Below the pieces are notes generated by a model. It did not search any database, was not told where the DNA came from, and was given only the letters and a program-made list of their open reading frames with translations. The position numbers were made by a program, and so were the translations under genes. From positions 1 to 64,000 of the forward strand of contig NZ_LIKT01000010.1 in NCBI RefSeq assembly GCF_001294455.1: DNA of 64,000 nucleotides. Reading direction: 5' to 3'. This document shows positions 60,772 to 64,000 of the stretch, one piece after another (position 1 is the stretch's first letter; every line of letters begins with the position of its first letter). The DNA comes from Phaeobacter sp. 11ANDIMAR09. GTDB lineage: Bacteria > Pseudomonadota > Alphaproteobacteria > Rhodobacterales > Rhodobacteraceae.

Positions 60772-63700
60772 ATGGCTGACAATTTTGACAACCCGTATTC
60801 GGCCAACCTGATTGGTCTTTGGGATTTCCGCGATGGGTATACCCAAGATGACAGCGGACTTGGCGATGGTATTGCTCAGGATGGTGTTGGATCCGGCGGC
60901 GCCTCTTATGCTGGCGGTTGGATGCTGGGCAATGGTGACGGCAGCCAGTTCACCGTGGCAGGCGACAATGATGATCCCTTTGATCTCGCCACTGGCACGC
61001 TCATTACCTCTTTCAAGGCCAACTCATATCCGGGGGTCGGCGATCAGACCGTTGTCAGCCGTGGTCTGGAGGCGGAAGATGATTCAGATGGCGAGAATTT
61101 TGTGGTCCGCGTCACCGAAGATGGGGTGGTGCAGCTGACCCATGCCGATGGCGGCAATGAAGTGGCCTTTGAGACCGGTACTGGGTTCTTCAGCGCCGGT
61201 GATGTGGTCACCGTCTCCTACGGCTGGAGCCCGGGCGGTGTCACGCTTGTGGTTGAGAACACAACTCAGGGCACCTCTTACACCACTGGCGACGATGTTG
61301 TTGGCATGACCATGGATGTGGCGGCTGATGGCGAAGACAGCTTTGTCATTGGTGCTGATGGCGATGGAGGCAACGCCTTTGATGGCGGCATCGACTATGT
61401 TGCCGTGCTGGACGCCAATGTTGTCGAAGTGAATGGTGGTGGTCTGGACGGGATCGTCGAAGGCACGGCTGGAGATGATCTGATCGACACCTCTTATCTG
61501 GGCGATCCAGAAGGTGACCGCATCGACAATGATGATGCAATCAACCCGGCAGATGGCGAAGATGATGACCTGGTCAACGCCGGCACGGGCGATGATACAG
61601 TGCTCGCCGGTGAAGGCGACGATACCGTACATGGCGGCGGCGGTGCTGACAGCCTGGCAGGTGGCATTGGCGATGATGTGCTCTCCGGTGACACGGATGT
61701 GCCCGGCGTTGGCGGTGGTGGTACCCGTGAGGTGTTCCAATGGGACGTCGCACCCGATCCCGATGGTGGCGATCCTGTAGATGCAGGCGACGATCTGAGC
61801 GGTGGATTCTCGCAGGACACCGGCTCTGTTACCGTTGATTTTTCGGTTTCCAGCAGCTCGGGCGATACGGCCACTGAATTCTCCGACGTGCCCCAGTTTG
61901 TTGGCAATATCAACACCGGTGGCATCGCGGCGGATCCGACAAGCGGGTTGAATGCCGATGTCAGCTCTGATGGCAGCTCTGCCGATTACCAGTTAGATTT
62001 TTCGGACCCGGTTGGCGATGTCTCTTTCCGAGTGAGCGACATTGACGCCGACAGCGCGGTGACCATCACCGCCTTTGACGCGGCCGGAAATCCGGTTGTG
62101 GTGAACCTGGCTGGTGGCCCAGGCCTGACCATGGAAGACACCGATGCGGTGTCGGGCTATGATACGGCCTCGGCGCGGGAAGACGACATCTTTACCAGCG
62201 ATGACAATCCTGACACCTCGATGTTGGTGACAATTCCCGGCCCGGTGTCGTCGATTGTGATTACCCATACGCAGGATGGCGCAATTAACAGCAGCGTCAT
62301 TGTCAGCGATGTTTTCTTTGACGCATTGGGCACTCCGGTAACCAGCATCCCTGGGGACGACACCATTGATGGTGGCGAAGGGGACGACATCATTGATGGT
62401 GGCGATGGCGAGGACTCGCTGATCGGTGGCGGAGGTGATGACACCATCGAAGGCGGGGACGGAGACGATACTATTGACGGTGGTGATGGCTCTGACAGTG
62501 TCGAAGGCGGCGAGGGTGATGATGTCATCGATACCTCCTCGGATGCTGCGGTGCCGCTGCCCGATCGCGGCTTCCCCGGATATGATGGAACCACACCCTC
62601 CATTCCAGCGGTGCCTGCAGATGCAGATCCGTTGGATGACCGGGACACCGTGGATGGCGGGGCGGGCAATGATGTCATTCTCACCGGCGACGACAACGAT
62701 CTGATCACTGGTGGTGCCGGGTCGGATACCATCGATGGCGGCATCGATGACGATACCATCGACGGCGGTACTGAGGACGATGTGATCACTGGGGGTGAGG
62801 GCTCTGACAGCCTGATGGGCGGCGAAGGTGCCGATACCATCTATGGCGGTCTGGATCCAATCTTCCCGGATGGGCTCAACATCACCGACGATGGTTCGGA
62901 CGGTCGCCCGGTGGATCCAGATCCAACCAATGGTATGGACACCATCGACGGCGGCGCCGGCGACGATGTGATCTATGGTCAGGATGACGACGATCTGCTG
63001 TCGGGTGGCAGTGGCAATGACATGATCGATGCGGGCATCGATGACGATACCGTAACGGGCGGCGAGGGCGACGACACGCTTCTGGGTGGCCAAGGCGATG
63101 ATGAGCTCGACGGCGGCGCAGGCCTGGATGAGATCGACCTGGGCGCAGGCGATGGCACCGATTTTGCTCTGGGCGGAACGGGGTCCGACACCATCACCGG
63201 GATCAGCCAGAATGATACCGTCTATGGCGGCGAAGATGACGACGACAGCGATATTGACGTGCTGGATCTGCGCGGCGTTGCTGAGGAACAGAACCCTGGC
63301 GGGACCCTTGAAGTCGAATATGACAGCACCAATCCGGAGAACGGGACTGTTACCTTCCTGGACTCCACTGGGGCGGTCACTGGCACGGCTGATTTCTTCG
63401 AAATCGAAAACGTCATCGTGCCCTGCTTTACGCCTGGGACGCTGATTGCCACACCCGAGGGGGAGCGCCGCGTCGAAGATCTGGCTGTTGGCGATCGGAT
63501 CATCACCCGTGACAATGGTATCCAGTCGATCCGCTGGTTGGGCAAACGCAGCCTGGCCACGGCAGATCTGAAGGCCGCAGAACACCTGCAGCCGATCCTG
63601 ATCCGCGAAGGCGCCCTGGGCAATGGTCTGCCCGAACGTGACATGATGGTCAGCCCCAATCACCGGGTGCTGGTGGCCAATGACAAGACCGCGCTCTATT

Positions 63701-64000
63701 TTGAAGATCGCGAAGTCCTGGTTGCCGCCAAACATCTGACTGGTCTGGCCGGAGTGGATGCTGTGGAGACCAGCTCGGTCACCTATATTCACTTTATGTT
63801 CGACCAACACGAGGTCGTGCTGTCGGATGGGGCCTGGACGGAAAGCTTTCAGCCCGGCGATCAGTCCCTGCGTGGCCTGGACAATGCACAGCGCAACGAG
63901 GTCTATGAGATCTTCCCTGAGCTGAAGAATGAGCAAGGCCGCGAAGCCTATAGCTCTGCCCGCCGGTCGCTGAAACGTCATGAGGCGCGCCTGCTGGTGC
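60772..64000 (+). CDS. RTX-like, Hint-domain secreted protein, truncated at the window edge
   Basis: An open frame of at least 1076 residues with no stop in the window, so the C-terminus is missing. The N-terminal 220 residues look like a beta-sandwich (LamG-like) domain. Gly-Asp-rich RTX-type repeats (GGxGxDxI, such as GGEGDDIIDGG) fill several blocks between about residues 240 and 810, interrupted by a beta-rich insert at about 305-525. A Hint (hedgehog/intein-like) domain starts at C885 (PCFTPGTLIATPEGERRVEDLAVGDRI) with NHRVLV later. Such proteins bind calcium and are usually exported by a type I system. The AGGAG ribosome site is 7 bases before the ATG. Proteolytic or splicing activity is not certain. 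Confidence 0.88.
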   Translation, partial: MADNFDNPYSANLIGLWDFRDGYTQDDSGLGDGIAQDGVGSGGASYAGGWMLGNGDGSQFTVAGDNDDPFDLATGTLITSFKANSYPGVGDQTVVSRGLEAEDDSDGENFVVRVTEDGVVQLTHADGGNEVAFETGTGFFSAGDVVTVSYGWSPGGVTLVVENTTQGTSYTTGDDVVGMTMDVAADGEDSFVIGADGDGGNAFDGGIDYVAVLDANVVEVNGGGLDGIVEGTAGDDLIDTSYLGDPEGDRIDNDDAINPADGEDDDLVNAGTGDDTVLAGEGDDTVHGGGGADSLAGGIGDDVLSGDTDVPGVGGGGTREVFQWDVAPDPDGGDPVDAGDDLSGGFSQDTGSVTVDFSVSSSSGDTATEFSDVPQFVGNINTGGIAADPTSGLNADVSSDGSSADYQLDFSDPVGDVSFRVSDIDADSAVTITAFDAAGNPVVVNLAGGPGLTMEDTDAVSGYDTASAREDDIFTSDDNPDTSMLVTIPGPVSSIVITHTQDGAINSSVIVSDVFFDALGTPVTSIPGDDTIDGGEGDDIIDGGDGEDSLIGGGGDDTIEGGDGDDTIDGGDGSDSVEGGEGDDVIDTSSDAAVPLPDRGFPGYDGTTPSIPAVPADADPLDDRDTVDGGAGNDVILTGDDNDLITGGAGSDTIDGGIDDDTIDGGTEDDVITGGEGSDSLMGGEGADTIYGGLDPIFPDGLNITDDGSDGRPVDPDPTNGMDTIDGGAGDDVIYGQDDDDLLSGGSGNDMIDAGIDDDTVTGGEGDDTLLGGQGDDELDGGAGLDEIDLGAGDGTDFALGGTGSDTITGISQNDTVYGGEDDDDSDIDVLDLRGVAEEQNPGGTLEVEYDSTNPENGTVTFLDSTGAVTGTADFFEIENVIVPCFTPGTLIATPEGERRVEDLAVGDRIITRDNGIQSIRWLGKRSLATADLKAAEHLQPILIREGALGNGLPERDMMVSPNHRVLVANDKTALYFEDREVLVAAKHLTGLAGVDAVETSSVTYIHFMFDQHEVVLSDGAWTESFQPGDQSLRGLDNAQRNEVYEIFPELKNEQGREAYSSARRSLKRHEARLLV

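Noticed and set aside
61993-63981. 662-residue antisense frame under the RTX/Hint gene
   Set aside because: The plus frame has an uninterrupted RTX and Hint pattern; the antisense frame reflects the repeated Gly-Asp codons.
1-64000. CRISPR arrays, insertion sequences, phage genes
   Set aside because: No regular spaced repeats, transposase or integrase motif, or phage structural gene was seen.

Overview
The window looks like chromosomal DNA of a marine alphaproteobacterium of the order Rhodobacterales (Roseobacter group; a relative of Phaeobacter, Ruegeria or Leisingera). The pointers are a circularly permuted two-piece tmRNA with the tag ANDNRAPVALAA, a dmdA-acuI DMSP cluster beside a GntR regulator, the trgA-trgB-cysK order, a DUF1476 F1-ATPase inhibitor gene, a split B12-dependent methionine synthase, and many Hint/RTX, TrgA and DUF1638-type genes typical of the group. 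No database search was possible; names rest on motifs, length and neighbourhood.

Region 1-13.4 kb reads as accessory DNA: an AraC regulator facing an SDR and a two-gene molybdenum hydroxylase (2145-4792), an unknown lipoprotein, a leucine-rich-repeat/ankyrin protein, a small secreted protein, a LysR/TauD-type dioxygenase pair, a Crp/Fnr regulator with a small membrane protein, and two small unknown genes, one with a zinc-ribbon-like Cys pattern. Three diverged copies of a non-coding repeat sit in its gaps (near 5.0, 8.7 and 12.5 kb). The region ends at a tRNA-Ile2(CAU) gene.

Region 13.5-33.2 kb is mostly core: a LysR/metallo-hydrolase pair, purM-purN, rnd, sufE, WYL-regulator/GST, then a methionine-cycle block (DUF1638 protein, corrinoid protein, PA0069-type radical SAM protein, zinc homocysteine methyltransferase), an MprF-like membrane aminoacyl transferase, the F1-ATPase zeta inhibitor, purC-purS-purQ and a DctB/DctD two-component pair whose regulator lacks the sigma54-contacting GAFTGA loop.

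Region 33.2-47.6 kb holds rne with a very large insertion in its S1 domain, small redox genes (TusA, CcdA), a serine-hydrolase/P450 pair with overlapping reading frames, a translationally coupled fumC-DUF4169-RHH operon, sspB, chrB-chrA and the tmRNA gene. SspB and tmRNA are functional partners in trans-translation quality control.

Region 47.7-64 kb contains the DMSP cluster (GntR, dmdA, acuI, BCCT transporter), a class V aminotransferase, trgA-trgB-cysK-mscS, tRNA-Ser(GGA), a 0.94 kb gap, and the 5' part of a long acidic RTX-like/Hint-domain protein that runs off the end of the window.
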